Of a stretch of 64,000 bases of DNA, positions 38,596-47,601 are shown in pieces; the first letter of the stretch is position 1; every line of letters starts with the position of its first letter. Origin of the DNA: Duganella lactea (GTDB lineage: Bacteria > Pseudomonadota > Gammaproteobacteria > Burkholderiales > Burkholderiaceae_D); contig NZ_WWCP01000006.1 in the NCBI RefSeq assembly GCF_009857505.1, forward strand, positions 62,001-126,000. Reading direction: 5' to 3'. A program made the position numbers and the translations under genes. The notes beneath the pieces are model-generated. The model was given only the letters and a program-made list of their open reading frames with translations, was not told the DNA's origin and did no database searches.

Positions 38596-38904
38596 ATGCC
38601 TACTCCGATACAAGACGAAATTGCTCACTCAATTCTGCTCAAAGAACAACGCAAGGCGCGTGCAAAAGCGGTCTTGAACCGCCCATCCTCATCAGTCCCG
38701 ACACTTCTCGTGACGATGCTGATTGTTGGGCTTGGCGCATACCTGCAAGGTGCCTACCAGTTTGAAGCTCCGATGTGGGTCAGCGTATTCCTCATGGTAG
38801 GCGTTAGCGGTTCGGTCGCGAATATGATGGACTTGTGGACGACACGTCGCCGACTCGAAGCCGCCATCATCCTTCTTCAGCTGCAACAGGATTCTCAACA
38901 TTGA
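38596..38904 (+). CDS. Small two-helix membrane protein, cargo of the IS21-like element
   Basis: A 102-residue protein I do not recognise. A basic, amphipathic N-terminus (about 1-30, rich in Lys/Arg) is followed by two hydrophobic stretches: VPTLLVTMLIVGLGAYLQG (about 34-52) and MWVSVFLMVGVSGSVANMM (about 60-78). A charged tail with leucine-rich helix LEAAIILLQLQQ follows. No clear ribosome-binding site precedes the ATG, so expression and start are uncertain. It is the only plausible gene inside the transposase-less element. Confidence 0.5.
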   Translation: MPTPIQDEIAHSILLKEQRKARAKAVLNRPSSSVPTLLVTMLIVGLGAYLQGAYQFEAPMWVSVFLMVGVSGSVANMMDLWTTRRRLEAAIILLQLQQDSQH

Positions 38905-39377
38905 CTAGCCTCTTGCATCAATATTGGCACTCGACAACGTCAGCTTCGGGGCCAGGCTGTGTAAAAACGCAGAAAAATTCGGCGAGAGAAAAAATCGACC
39001 GCCTAGAACGGCCGCTACGCGATTTTCTCGAAATAGGGAATGGTCACCCTCCCCATGAAAATTTCGTGTTTTACGTTTTTACACTGTCTAGGGCGGAAGC
39101 GGTCCTTCGCGTCGCGTAGCCCCTGACGCAATTTGATGTCCGGATAGTAGAACAGGTGTCCGGCTTGACATGCCATTCGCTGTCCGGCTGGCCGTGAGAA
39201 TCGCGGTCCGGATTGATGATCATACTCAGTAGAAGCCGTGTGGACTTGAGCTAGCCTGCGTGGCCGCCGGCACGCCGGTCTATTTTGACAGAAGGGGTAC
39301 GCCGGGTGTGCCCATGCCTGCCGAACGCCGTCACGCAGGGATGCGTGCTAGGATACTTTCGTCGTCGAGGAGGTGAT
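38905..39377. other. Non-coding right part of the element and flank
   Basis: This stretch holds the nested MITE, the right-end repeats of the IS21-like element, the right GTAG copy, and about 145 bases of unique DNA before the next small gene. No protein-coding frame with a ribosome site and sensible composition was seen. Confidence 0.5.
38955..39088. repeat. MITE-like inverted-repeat element nested in the IS21-like element
   Basis: GTGTAAAAACG (38959-38969) and its exact complement (39074-39084) bound a segment of about 134 bases with no coding capacity. The flanking bases (AGGCT and AGACA when both are read inward) are also partly conserved. The GGCTGTGTAAAAACG tip resembles ends of IS1182-type elements, which is recollection rather than a search result. 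Confidence 0.55.
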
Positions 39378-39584
39378 ATGTCAATTTATCGTTCTGAAGG
39401 ATTGCGTGCCTATTGCGAGTTCGAAAAGGCGCTTGCTGAAGAGCACGCGGTGGTTCACGAATTGGCTCAATGCGCGAAGATTGAGGCTTATCACTTGTTA
39501 GCCAGCGATTTGTTCGACCGCGTTACAGTCGCGCACGCGAAGACAATCGCCGCTTATAAACAAATTGAATGCTTTAAGCAATAA
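39378..39584 (+). CDS. Small hypothetical protein with an ideal ribosome site
   Basis: A 68-residue, largely helical soluble protein, MSIYRSEGLRAYCEFEK at its start, with three cysteines and no recognised domain. The start at 39378 is strongly supported by GAGGAGGTGAT just upstream; a longer frame from 39285 has no such signal. It stands alone between the IS21-like element and a flavin-oxidase-family gene. Function unknown. Confidence 0.6.
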   Translation: MSIYRSEGLRAYCEFEKALAEEHAVVHELAQCAKIEAYHLLASDLFDRVTVAHAKTIAAYKQIECFKQ

Positions 39585-39727
39585 GTTACGACCAGCCCAA
39601 ACCATACTGCCCATGATGCGGAGACGCCATGCGCATTTAAGCAGCTCGGCATCGATTTTCCGCAGATTTTCAATTGGGACTGGACGCTGCCCTTGCGGCA
39701 CCATAGTGGCGATCACCGGAGAGACAA

Positions 39728-40213
39728 ATGGATGACATCACGCAAGACAGGGCCCATTGGGCGGAAGGGATATTGCGCGCCGGGCGGGAGTTGGTCCTGG
39801 CGTCGATCCGGCCGGATGGCAGCCCTCATGCCTCAACGCTGAGCTATGCCAATAACGGTTTGAACACTTACTGCTCCATTTCACTCGATAGCCAGAAAGC
39901 CCACGATATACAACATGATGCGCAAGTGGCCTATGTGGTCAACCGCCCCTATGGTGCGTGGGCGGAAATACAGGGCATTTCGGTTGATGCCAAGGCCAGC
40001 ATGCTGAACGAGACTGAAGAGCTTCAACTGGCTTCAACGCTGTTGCTGCGAAAGTACCCGGAATATTCTAAGGTGATTTCCGATACCCAGACACTACCAT
40101 GGCCAGGCTTGCTGTTCATCGTTTTGCGGCCGCAGGTGATTTCCCTGCTCGACTACACCCAGCACTTTGGACACACTGAGCACTACGCGGTGCCGACCTC
40201 GATTCCCGCTTAA
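39728..40213 (+). CDS. Pyridoxamine 5'-phosphate oxidase-like flavin-binding protein
   Basis: A 161-residue protein of the PNPOx-like split-barrel fold. The pattern LVLASIRPDGSPHASTLSYANNGLNTYCSIS is typical of the first strands of the family, here running from about residue 20 to 50. The AHDIQHDAQVAYVVN segment follows. Members bind FMN, F420 or haem and reduce or sense small molecules. GGAGAGACAA precedes the ATG. Cofactor and substrate cannot be told from sequence. Confidence 0.75.
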   Translation: MDDITQDRAHWAEGILRAGRELVLASIRPDGSPHASTLSYANNGLNTYCSISLDSQKAHDIQHDAQVAYVVNRPYGAWAEIQGISVDAKASMLNETEELQLASTLLLRKYPEYSKVISDTQTLPWPGLLFIVLRPQVISLLDYTQHFGHTEHYAVPTSIPA

Positions 40214-40313
40214 TATGACGTGGTCTGCATCACCCCACGTATGCCCGATTTTTATTCGTATGGGGTAGCTGGGCCCGGGCACCATATGACAGCGCCAGCC
40301 AGCATCGGCACCG

Positions 40314-40655
40314 CTATTTTTCTTGCCTGATGCTGGTTATCGATATCGCCACCGGGTCGCTTGCCGGAAAGCTGTATTCCAGGGCTTGGTCAAGTGCCAA
40401 CTCGACATTGGCCATTAATTTTTCCCCGGTGGCGTCTCTTATCGCAGCGCAGGCCGTCGCATGTCTCTGACGAAGTTGGAGATAGGAACGTTGGTGAGCC
40501 GCTGACCGTCTGTCATCAAAAATTTTTTGATACCGCAGAACAAAAATGGATTCACGTGAAGTAAGCCCGGTGAGGATTTCATTTCCGTCGGCATCCGAAC
40601 AAAGAGCGCCATGAGAACTGAGTTGCGCGCGTTCTTGTTGACTGAGGTTAAGCAT
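40314..40655 (-). CDS. Small hypothetical protein with C-terminal FPASDP motif
   Basis: A 113-residue protein with a charged, helix-rich body. Its C-terminal DQALEYSFPASDPVAIS contains the FPASDP motif seen at the ends of many short uncharacterised proteobacterial proteins. The ATG at 40655 follows GGAG by five bases. A 19-base tandem duplication repeats the ribosome site and ATG just upstream; the outer ATGs either go out of frame and stop or add eight residues. It lies downstream of the porin gene on the same strand. Function unknown. Confidence 0.6.
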   Translation of the reverse strand: MLNLSQQERAQLSSHGALCSDADGNEILTGLTSRESIFVLRYQKIFDDRRSAAHQRSYLQLRQRHATACAAIRDATGEKLMANVELALDQALEYSFPASDPVAISITSIRQEK

Positions 40656-40687
40656 GACATCTCCAATTAAGCATGACATCTCCAATT
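40650..40687 (-). repeat. 19-base tandem duplication over a ribosome site and start codon
   Basis: AAGCATGACATCTCCAATT occurs twice in direct succession (40650-40668, 40669-40687). Read on the minus strand, each copy provides GGAGATGTC followed by ATGCTTAA, so the translation start of the FPASDP gene is duplicated. As 19 is not a multiple of three, the outer ATGCTT start reads out of frame and soon stops, while ATGTCA in the outer copy reads in frame. Confidence 0.85.
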
Positions 40688-40881
40688 TGTGTCGCATAGT
40701 GTATCGAAGGAATGAAATGTCGGTCGTTCGATATGCACAGCATGGAGCGGGATAGTTCATCGCAATTGTTGAGGATGATTCAAACCGGCACCGGTGCCAA
40801 CTCGTTCTACGTCGTGTTTGAAGAGCTTAAACCGTCGGACTGGGCAGGCGCGGGTATGCTTCGGATAACGTCCGCGGAGCC

Positions 40882-41973
40882 TCAGAAAGTGTGGCGCAGG
40901 CCGGTCATCAAGCCGTTCTGGGTTTTCCCCGCTCCGACTGTTCCGCCCGTATCCAACGATACCGCCGAGGTGCCGCTATTTTTCATCCGCCCCAGTGCCG
41001 CATACACGGCGGTACGCTTGGAGAAATAATAGCTTAGGCGGCCGACCAGCAGGTTGACGTCATTGTCACTGTTTTTCTGGTTGCGGCGCGCTACCTGCGT
41101 ATCGAGCGTGACAAATGGCGTCAGCGGATAGCTGACGCCCAAATAGTACAGATCCGTCTCAATCAGCCCCGTGGCCGCATGCGTGCTTCGATCCATGACA
41201 CCAGCGCCGATCCTGGCTTCGCCAGCTTTGACGTAACCGTTGAGCATCAGGCGTTTGTCGCTGTTATTGCTGCTGGTCAGGCCGTTCGCCGCGCCGGTGT
41301 TGCCGTACATGATGTCGTAAGCAACGTTGAAGCCGTAGGCCGGGGTTTCATAACCCACCAGGCCAGTGACCTGCCGGCATGCCTTGGCGTTGCCCGCGAC
41401 TTCACCGCCGCAGTTGGTGCCGCCCGGACCACCCGCCGACGAGCTGTCCCGTCCAGTGCTGTACGTCGCCCCCACGACCACGTTGTTGAAGCCACCGTAG
41501 TAGCCGACCGCGTTATCGCTGCGCGCGTTGGGGATATACGGGTCGATGCTGCTGATCGAGAACAGGTTTGGCCCCATGACATCCGACTTGAGCATCGCCA
41601 TAAACGTCATATTGACCTGACGGCCAAGCGTGACGGTGCCGAAATCCCCCTTCAGGCCGACCGATGCCTGGCGCCCGAACAGGCGATTGCCCTGACTCAG
41701 AGTGCCAGTATCCATCTGCAGGCCAGCTTCCAGCGTGAATACCGCCTGCAAGCCGCCGCCCAGATCTTCCGTTCCGCGAACACCGACACGCGAAGGGAAA
41801 GAACCGGTCAAGCTTGGCATTTTCGTCATCGAGTGGCCGGCGGCATCGGCATTGGTGGTGTGCACGACACCTTCATCCAGCAAGCCGTAGATGGTGACCG
41901 CGCTTTGCGCCATCGCCGTGCCGGCACTCATTACGGCCAGCAGTGCGGCGGCGCCTTGAATCGCATTTTTCAT
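40882..41973 (-). CDS. Gram-negative porin (Burkholderiales type)
   Basis: A 363-residue trimeric-type outer-membrane porin. The signal peptide ends GTAMAQ (about residue 23), and the mature start SAVTIYGLLDEGV is typical. SRVGVRGTEDLGGGLQAVFTLE, here spanning about residues 62-83, is a family hallmark. The protein ends GLRHTF with terminal phenylalanine for outer-membrane insertion. It is the last gene of the salicylate operon and most likely admits the aromatic acid. GGAGACAACA precedes the ATG. Confidence 0.93.
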   Translation of the reverse strand: MKNAIQGAAALLAVMSAGTAMAQSAVTIYGLLDEGVVHTTNADAAGHSMTKMPSLTGSFPSRVGVRGTEDLGGGLQAVFTLEAGLQMDTGTLSQGNRLFGRQASVGLKGDFGTVTLGRQVNMTFMAMLKSDVMGPNLFSISSIDPYIPNARSDNAVGYYGGFNNVVVGATYSTGRDSSSAGGPGGTNCGGEVAGNAKACRQVTGLVGYETPAYGFNVAYDIMYGNTGAANGLTSSNNSDKRLMLNGYVKAGEARIGAGVMDRSTHAATGLIETDLYYLGVSYPLTPFVTLDTQVARRNQKNSDNDVNLLVGRLSYYFSKRTAVYAALGRMKNSGTSAVSLDTGGTVGAGKTQNGLMTGLRHTF

Positions 41974-42016
41974 TGTTGTCTCCGTTTTTATGGTTTGGTA
42001 CTGCTAACGACGTCGC

Positions 42017-42670
42017 TTATTCGGCGTCGGGTTGGTGCGCGGGATGGGCTTGCGCGAACGCCGCCAGTTTCTGACATTCGGCATCAATCGCCCGCAGCGT
42101 CGGATAAGGCGCCAGATCGATATTGAAGCGTTGCGCATTAAACAGTTGCGGCACCAGGCAACAGTCCGCCATGGTAGGCGTATCGCCGAAACAGAAGCGA
42201 CCACGCTGCGGCGCGCGTGCCAGCTCCTGTTCCAGGGCATCCAGTCCAGCCTTGGTCCAGTGTGCAATCCAGGCTTGCCTGGCTTCGTCGGACTGGCCCA
42301 TCGCGCCGGAAATGTATTTCAGCACGCGCAGGTTGTTGAGTGGATGGATATCGCACGCCATTGCCAGCGACAGTTGCCGCACATAGGCACGGTCGGCCGG
42401 CGATGCGGGCAGCAGCGCCGGCAACGGGTATTGTTCCTCCAGGTACTCCATGATCGCCAGCGACTGGCTGAGGTTGACGCCCTGCTCGCTCAGCACGGGG
42501 ACCAGGCGTTGCGGATTGAGCGCGACAAACGGCGCGCCGAACTGCTCGCCGCCGTTGCGGTTCAGGTGCACCGGTACATATTCGTATGCCAGTCCCTTCA
42601 GGTTCAGCGCGATCCGGACGCGATAAGCCGACGAGCTGCGAAAATAATTGTGAAGCACGCGTTCTGCCAT
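42017..42670 (-). CDS. nagL: Maleylpyruvate/maleylacetoacetate isomerase (zeta-class GST)
   Basis: A 217-residue glutathione-S-transferase-fold enzyme. The glutathione-site motif SSAYRVRIALNLKG is typical of zeta-class isomerases. SLAIMEYLEEQYP and DTPTMADCCLVPQLFNA are the usual thioredoxin-fold and helical-domain landmarks. In this operon, between gentisate dioxygenase and fumarylpyruvate hydrolase activities, the glutathione-dependent maleylpyruvate to fumarylpyruvate step is the likely role. Its ATG lies immediately beside the livF stop, so the two are probably coupled. Confidence 0.88.
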   Translation of the reverse strand: MAERVLHNYFRSSSAYRVRIALNLKGLAYEYVPVHLNRNGGEQFGAPFVALNPQRLVPVLSEQGVNLSQSLAIMEYLEEQYPLPALLPASPADRAYVRQLSLAMACDIHPLNNLRVLKYISGAMGQSDEARQAWIAHWTKAGLDALEQELARAPQRGRFCFGDTPTMADCCLVPQLFNAQRFNIDLAPYPTLRAIDAECQKLAAFAQAHPAHQPDAE

Positions 42671-42671
42671 T

Positions 42672-43384
42672 TTATACTCCGAGGTATTGGTGAATGATTT
42701 GCGGTTCGGCGCGCAGTTGCTGTGAGTCGCCACGCCACACCACGGCGCCGCGCTCCAGCACATAGTGGCGATCGGCCAGCTTCAGCAGTGCGCCGACGTT
42801 CTTATCGATCACGATTTGCGACAGACCTTGCTGTTTCAGCGCCGCCAGCGCGTTCCAGATTTCGGTGCGGATGATCGGCGCCAGTCCTTCGGTTGCCTCG
42901 TCCAGCACCAGCAGACGCGGATTGGTCATCAGCGCGCGGCCAATGGCCAGCATCTGCTGCTCGCCGCCGGACAATTGCCAGCCCAGGTTACCGCGCCGCT
43001 CCTGCAGTCGTGGGAAGAAGCGATAGACGCGCGGCAGGGTCCATGGCGCCAGCGGGTTGGCGGCGCGCGGCGCGCGGGCGGTCGCCACCAGGTTTTCCTC
43101 CACCGTCAGGTTATGGAAAATCTGTCGCCCTTCCGGCACCAGTCCCAGCCCCAGTTGCGCGATCTGGTGCGACGCCATGCGCGCCAGCGGCTGGCCGCCG
43201 AAGACGATGCTGCCGGCCTTCGCCGCCAACAGCCCGAACAGGCACTTGATGGTGGTCGAACGGCCCATGCCGTTACGCCCGAGCAGCGTGACGACCTGGC
43301 CGGCATCGACCGTCATCGACACGCCGAACAACGCTTGCGCATGGCCGTAAGATGCCTGCAAACCGTCGATTTTGAGTAGCGTAT

Positions 43385-43388
<4 letters not shown>
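42672..43388 (-). CDS. livF: ABC transporter ATP-binding protein, LivF type
   Basis: A 238-residue ATPase of the branched-chain/aromatic-acid importer. The signature LSGGEQQMLAIGRAL and Walker B RLLVLDEAT are intact. The Walker A motif reads GRNGMGRST, with arginine where lysine is expected (codon CGT). The switch region reads VIDKNVGALLKL, also lacking the usual histidine, as in many LivF proteins. The start overlaps the end of livG by four bases. It works with LivG, LivH, LivM and the binding protein of this operon. Confidence 0.9.
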
Positions 43389-44133
<745 letters not shown>

Positions 44134-44137
<4 letters not shown>

Positions 44138-45138
44138 GGCTGATCTCCCACCGCCACCGCCGTCTTGGGTTGCGCTGCGTTGGGGCGGGGGTGACGCGCG
44201 CCCCAGCTGTCGAGCAACCCGGCTATGCCGGCCTTGCCCACGAGCCCGATGAGCACAATCGCCAGGCCAAATACGGCCATCCAGTATTCGGTGGTCATTT
44301 TCAGCATTTCTTCCAGGCCAAGGAATGCCAGCGCACCGAGCAAGGGCCCATAGACGGTGCCGATGCCGCCCAGTACGAGCATGACAATCAGATCGCCGGA
44401 CACCATCCAGGTCAGCGTCGATGGCGATGCAAACGCGGTCAGATTGGCCAGCAGCATGCCGGCCACACCGCACACGACGGCCGACAACACATACGCCACC
44501 AGCTGATAGCGCGTGCTGCGCAAGCCGATCGCATTGATGCGACGCGGATTCTGCCGCGCCCCGCGCAGCACCATGCCAAACGGCGCCACGCGAAGGCGCG
44601 CGGTCCACCACAGCACCAGCGCCAGAAGAGCGAGCGCCACCCAGTACACCGTACCGGCTTGGCCCAGGTCGGCGCCGAAGAACTTGCTGGTCGCGGCGAT
44701 GGTGGTGCCGTCGTCGCCACCATACTGCTTCAGGCTGACGAACACGAAATACCCCATTTGCGCGAAAGCCAGCGTGATCATGATGAAGCCGATGCCTGAG
44801 GTGCGCAGGCTGACCGCCCCCGTCACTAACCCGACCAGGCCGCACACCAGCACGCAGCACAGCAAATGCACCCAGCCGTTGTCGATGCCGTGGTATGCCG
44901 GAATCGCCACACTGTAAGCCCCGAGTCCGAGGAATAAGGCATGGCCCAGGCTGACCATGCCACCGAATCCCAACGCCAGATTCAGTGCACTGGCGGCAAT
45001 CGCATAGATAATGATACGGGCAAAGAAAGCCAGATAGAACGGCTGTCCGGTCAACTGCGCCACAACCGGCACGGCCGCCAGCGCAAGCACCAGCAGCAGC
45101 GGAACGCCTGTGGCAGGTTTCAAGGATATGAAGGACAT
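44134..45138 (-). CDS. livM: ABC transporter permease, LivM type
   Basis: A 334-residue inner-membrane permease with about nine hydrophobic segments. The LivM pattern NLALGFGGMVSLGHALFLGLGAY is at about residues 53-75. The ATG at 45138 overlaps the livH stop (TGATG) and is preceded by GGGAG; a TTG one codon earlier is less likely. The polar C-terminal tail (about 310-334) is rich in proline. It forms the heterodimeric channel with LivH. Confidence 0.92.
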
Positions 45139-46058
45139 CAATTTCTCCCTGCAGGGAACAGGCCCTGCGGACGGATGGCCAGCACCAGCGCCATCAACAC
45201 ATAAATCAGCATCGAGGCCAGCGCTGGAGCGGCCGCATTGGCCACCTCGCGGCTGGCGACTTCGCGCAGCAAGGCTGGCAGGAAGGCACGGCCCAGCGTG
45301 TCGGCCACGCCAACGATCAAGGCGGCGTAGAAGGCGCCGCTAATCGAGCCGATGCCGCCGATGACGATTACGACCAAGGTCGTGATCAGCACCGGTTCAC
45401 CCATGCCGGACTGGATCGACAGGATCGGCCCGGCCATGACCCCAGCCAGGCCGGCCAGCGCCGCGCCGAGTGCAAACAGCCAGGCGTTGAGGCGCTTGAT
45501 ATCGACGCCCAGCGCGCCGACCATGGCAGGGTTGACAGCGCCGGCGCGGATCAACATGCCCAGCCGGGTGTTGTGCATCAACAGGTGTGCGCCCAAGGCC
45601 ACCAGCAAACCGACCACGATGATCGCGAAGCGGTACGACGGGTAGCTGATGCCCAACAGATCGACCGTGCTTTCCAGAAAGGCCGGCACCGGCAGGAAAT
45701 AAGGCTGCGGCCCCCAGACCATCCGTACCAGCTCATTGAAGAACAGCACCATGCCGAAGGTCGCCAGCACATGGTCGAGGTGATCGCGCCGGTACAGCCG
45801 GGAGATCGCCAGCCGCTCCAGCAAGAAGCCCAGCACCACGCAGCCGCCGACGCCCGCCAGCAGCGCCAGACCGAACGACTCCGTATGGGTATATGCGCTG
45901 GCGGCGAAATAGGCGCCCAGCATATACAGCGAACCATGGGCCAGATTTACAAAGCTCATGATGCCGAACACCAATGTCAGCCCAGCCGCCAGAAGGAATA
46001 GCAGCACGCCCAGCTGCAAGCCGTTGAGCAGTTGGGTCAATACAAGACTCATACTCAT
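45138..46058 (-). CDS. livH: ABC transporter permease, LivH type
   Basis: A 306-residue permease with about eight membrane segments and the LivH hallmarks GLTLVFGIMSFVNLAHGSLYMLGAY and VIVIGGIGSISGAFYAALIVG (each split over a helix). The ATG at 46058 follows GGAG by six bases. The frame could be read upstream, but that would run into the binding-protein gene. It ends in TGATG shared with livM. Confidence 0.92.
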   Translation of the reverse strand: MSMSLVLTQLLNGLQLGVLLFLLAAGLTLVFGIMSFVNLAHGSLYMLGAYFAASAYTHTESFGLALLAGVGGCVVLGFLLERLAISRLYRRDHLDHVLATFGMVLFFNELVRMVWGPQPYFLPVPAFLESTVDLLGISYPSYRFAIIVVGLLVALGAHLLMHNTRLGMLIRAGAVNPAMVGALGVDIKRLNAWLFALGAALAGLAGVMAGPILSIQSGMGEPVLITTLVVIVIGGIGSISGAFYAALIVGVADTLGRAFLPALLREVASREVANAAAPALASMLIYVLMALVLAIRPQGLFPAGRN

Positions 46059-46069
46059 GATCCGCTCCG

Positions 46070-47242
46070 TTACGGCAGGCGGCACTGCGCGACGTAGGCA
46101 TCGCGATGCTGCGTCAACGGCGTGGCCACGTTCTTGACGACCGGTGCGCCGCCCTCCTTCACCACCTGGAAGGCGTAATAATTCTGGATCGGCAGATTGT
46201 TCTTGTTGAAGCTGAATGGTCCGCGCACCGAACGGAACTGGTCACCGGACGCCTTGACGGCGGCGGCCAGGGCACGCTTGTCGCCCGCTTTGCCTTGCAG
46301 CTTGCCGACCGCGACGTTCAGTAGCCGGCCTGCATCATAGGCAGCCGCCGCATATTCGCTCGGGACGCGCTTGTACTTGTCCGTGAACGCTTTCACGAAG
46401 GCGCGATTGTCGGGATTATCCAGCGCGGCATCCCACATGGCGCCGAAGGTGGTGCCGACGGCGGCATCGCGCAACGCCGGCAGGGTGACGCCGTCCACGG
46501 TGAAGACGGAATAGTTCGGCAGCTTGGCCAGCAAACCCGCCTGGCTTAGCTGACGGATATAGTTGACGCCCATGCCGCCCGGATAAAAGGCAAACACGGC
46601 ATCAGGCTTGGCAGCCTGCAGTTGTGCGATCTCCGAAGAATAGTCGGACTGGCCTACCTGCGTATAAACCTCATCGACCACTGCGCCCTTGAAATAGCGC
46701 TTGAAGCCGGCCAGCATGTCCTTGCCGGCCTGGTAGTTCGGCGCCATCAGGTAGACCCGCTTGATGCCCTTGTCATGCATGTACTTGCCCATGCTCTCGG
46801 CGGCGCCATCGTTCTGCCAGGCGACCGAGAAGATATTCGGCGCGCAGCTGGCGCCGGCGACAGGCGACGGACCGGAGTTGGTCAGCAAGGCCACGGTGCC
46901 CGATTCGGTCAGGCTTTTCAGGCTGGCCATCATCACGTTCGAGAAGCTCAGGCCGACGATGGCGTCCACGCGGTCCTTATCGATCAGCTTGCGTACAGCC
47001 TGGCTGCCGATTTCCGGCTTCAGCTGATCGTCCTCCTTGAACACTTGCACCGCCTGGCCGCCCAATTTGCCGCCGGCCTGCTCCAGCGCCAACATGAAGC
47101 CATCCACCTGATCCTGACCGACCACCGCCTGGCTACCGGTCAGCGGCGCCATCAACCCGACCTTGATTTGCGCCATCGCGCCGCCGGCGGTGCACAGCAT
47201 GCCGCACAGGGCCAGACTTGCCCAACTATGCTTCGTTTTCAT
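46070..47242 (-). CDS. ABC transporter substrate-binding protein for the salicylate operon
   Basis: A 390-residue periplasmic binding protein with a signal peptide ending GGAMAQ (about residue 25) and the LivK-like start IKVGLMAPLTGSQAVVGQDQ. Two conserved cysteines (in ASCAPN and VAQCRLP) may form a disulfide. Its position between nagAb and livH in the salicylate operon suggests it captures salicylate, gentisate or a related aromatic acid. CAGGAGACAAAG precedes the ATG. Confidence 0.92.
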   Translation of the reverse strand: MKTKHSWASLALCGMLCTAGGAMAQIKVGLMAPLTGSQAVVGQDQVDGFMLALEQAGGKLGGQAVQVFKEDDQLKPEIGSQAVRKLIDKDRVDAIVGLSFSNVMMASLKSLTESGTVALLTNSGPSPVAGASCAPNIFSVAWQNDGAAESMGKYMHDKGIKRVYLMAPNYQAGKDMLAGFKRYFKGAVVDEVYTQVGQSDYSSEIAQLQAAKPDAVFAFYPGGMGVNYIRQLSQAGLLAKLPNYSVFTVDGVTLPALRDAAVGTTFGAMWDAALDNPDNRAFVKAFTDKYKRVPSEYAAAAYDAGRLLNVAVGKLQGKAGDKRALAAAVKASGDQFRSVRGPFSFNKNNLPIQNYYAFQVVKEGGAPVVKNVATPLTQHRDAYVAQCRLP

Positions 47243-47270
47243 CTTTGTCTCCTGTTTATTTTTTAGTGGT

Positions 47271-47594
47271 TCAGATGTCGCCGAGGTCGACGAATACCCG
47301 GCCGTTTTCGATCTTGACCGGGTAAGTCCGTAGGTCCACGGTCAGCGGCGCACACATCGCCTTGCCGCTGCAGACGTCGAACTTTCCTTGATGCAGCGGG
47401 CACTCGATTTCGGTGCCCTCCAAAAAGCCATCGCTCAGGCGAGCATGGCCGTGGGTGCAGAGGTTGTCGGTCACATAGACCTGGCCGTCGACACCGTAGA
47501 AGGCCAGCTCGCGCCCGCCCACGTCAACCGCCATCACATCCTCGTCCGGTATCGCGTCTTGCGCGACCGCGTCTATCCAGGTTTGTGTCGTCAT
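47271..47594 (-). CDS. nagAb: Rieske ferredoxin of salicylate 5-hydroxylase
   Basis: A 107-residue ferredoxin with both Rieske boxes, Cys46-x-His48 (CTHGHARL) and Cys65-x2-His68 (CPLHQGKF). It passes electrons from the reductase (nagAa) to the NagG/NagH oxygenase. The match to naphthalene/salicylate-type ferredoxins is close in spacing. It starts eight bases after the nagH stop, with GAGGC as ribosome site. Confidence 0.92.
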   Translation of the reverse strand: MTTQTWIDAVAQDAIPDEDVMAVDVGGRELAFYGVDGQVYVTDNLCTHGHARLSDGFLEGTEIECPLHQGKFDVCSGKAMCAPLTVDLRTYPVKIENGRVFVDLGDI

Positions 47595-47601
47595 GGCCGC
47601 C

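Larger units (their letters stand above)
38333..39228. mobile_element. Non-autonomous element with IS21-like multi-repeat ends
   Basis: The ends are inverted copies beginning TGAGTAT, then TCATCAA and CCGGAC. A CCGGAC-type unit recurs at 38350, 38374, 38398, 38422 and 38442 on the left (spacing 24, 24, 24, 20). On the right it recurs, reading inward, at 39206, 39182, 39158 and 39138 (24, 24, 20). The outermost unit is 17 bases from the tip at both ends. GTAG flanks both tips (38329-38332 and 39229-39232), a 4-base target duplication. Multiple subterminal repeats and TG tips are typical of IS21-family elements. No transposase gene is inside; the cargo is a small membrane-protein gene and a MITE. 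Confidence 0.7.

Noticed and set aside
40792..40803. GGCACCGGTGCC palindrome downstream of the porin gene
   Set aside because: A perfect 12-base palindrome with no loop and no T-run; in GC-rich DNA this is expected by chance and fits neither a terminator nor a known operator.
40712..41029. Plus-strand 105-codon frame overlapping the porin 3' end
   Set aside because: It lies mostly antisense to a clear porin gene, has no ribosome site and no recognisable features.
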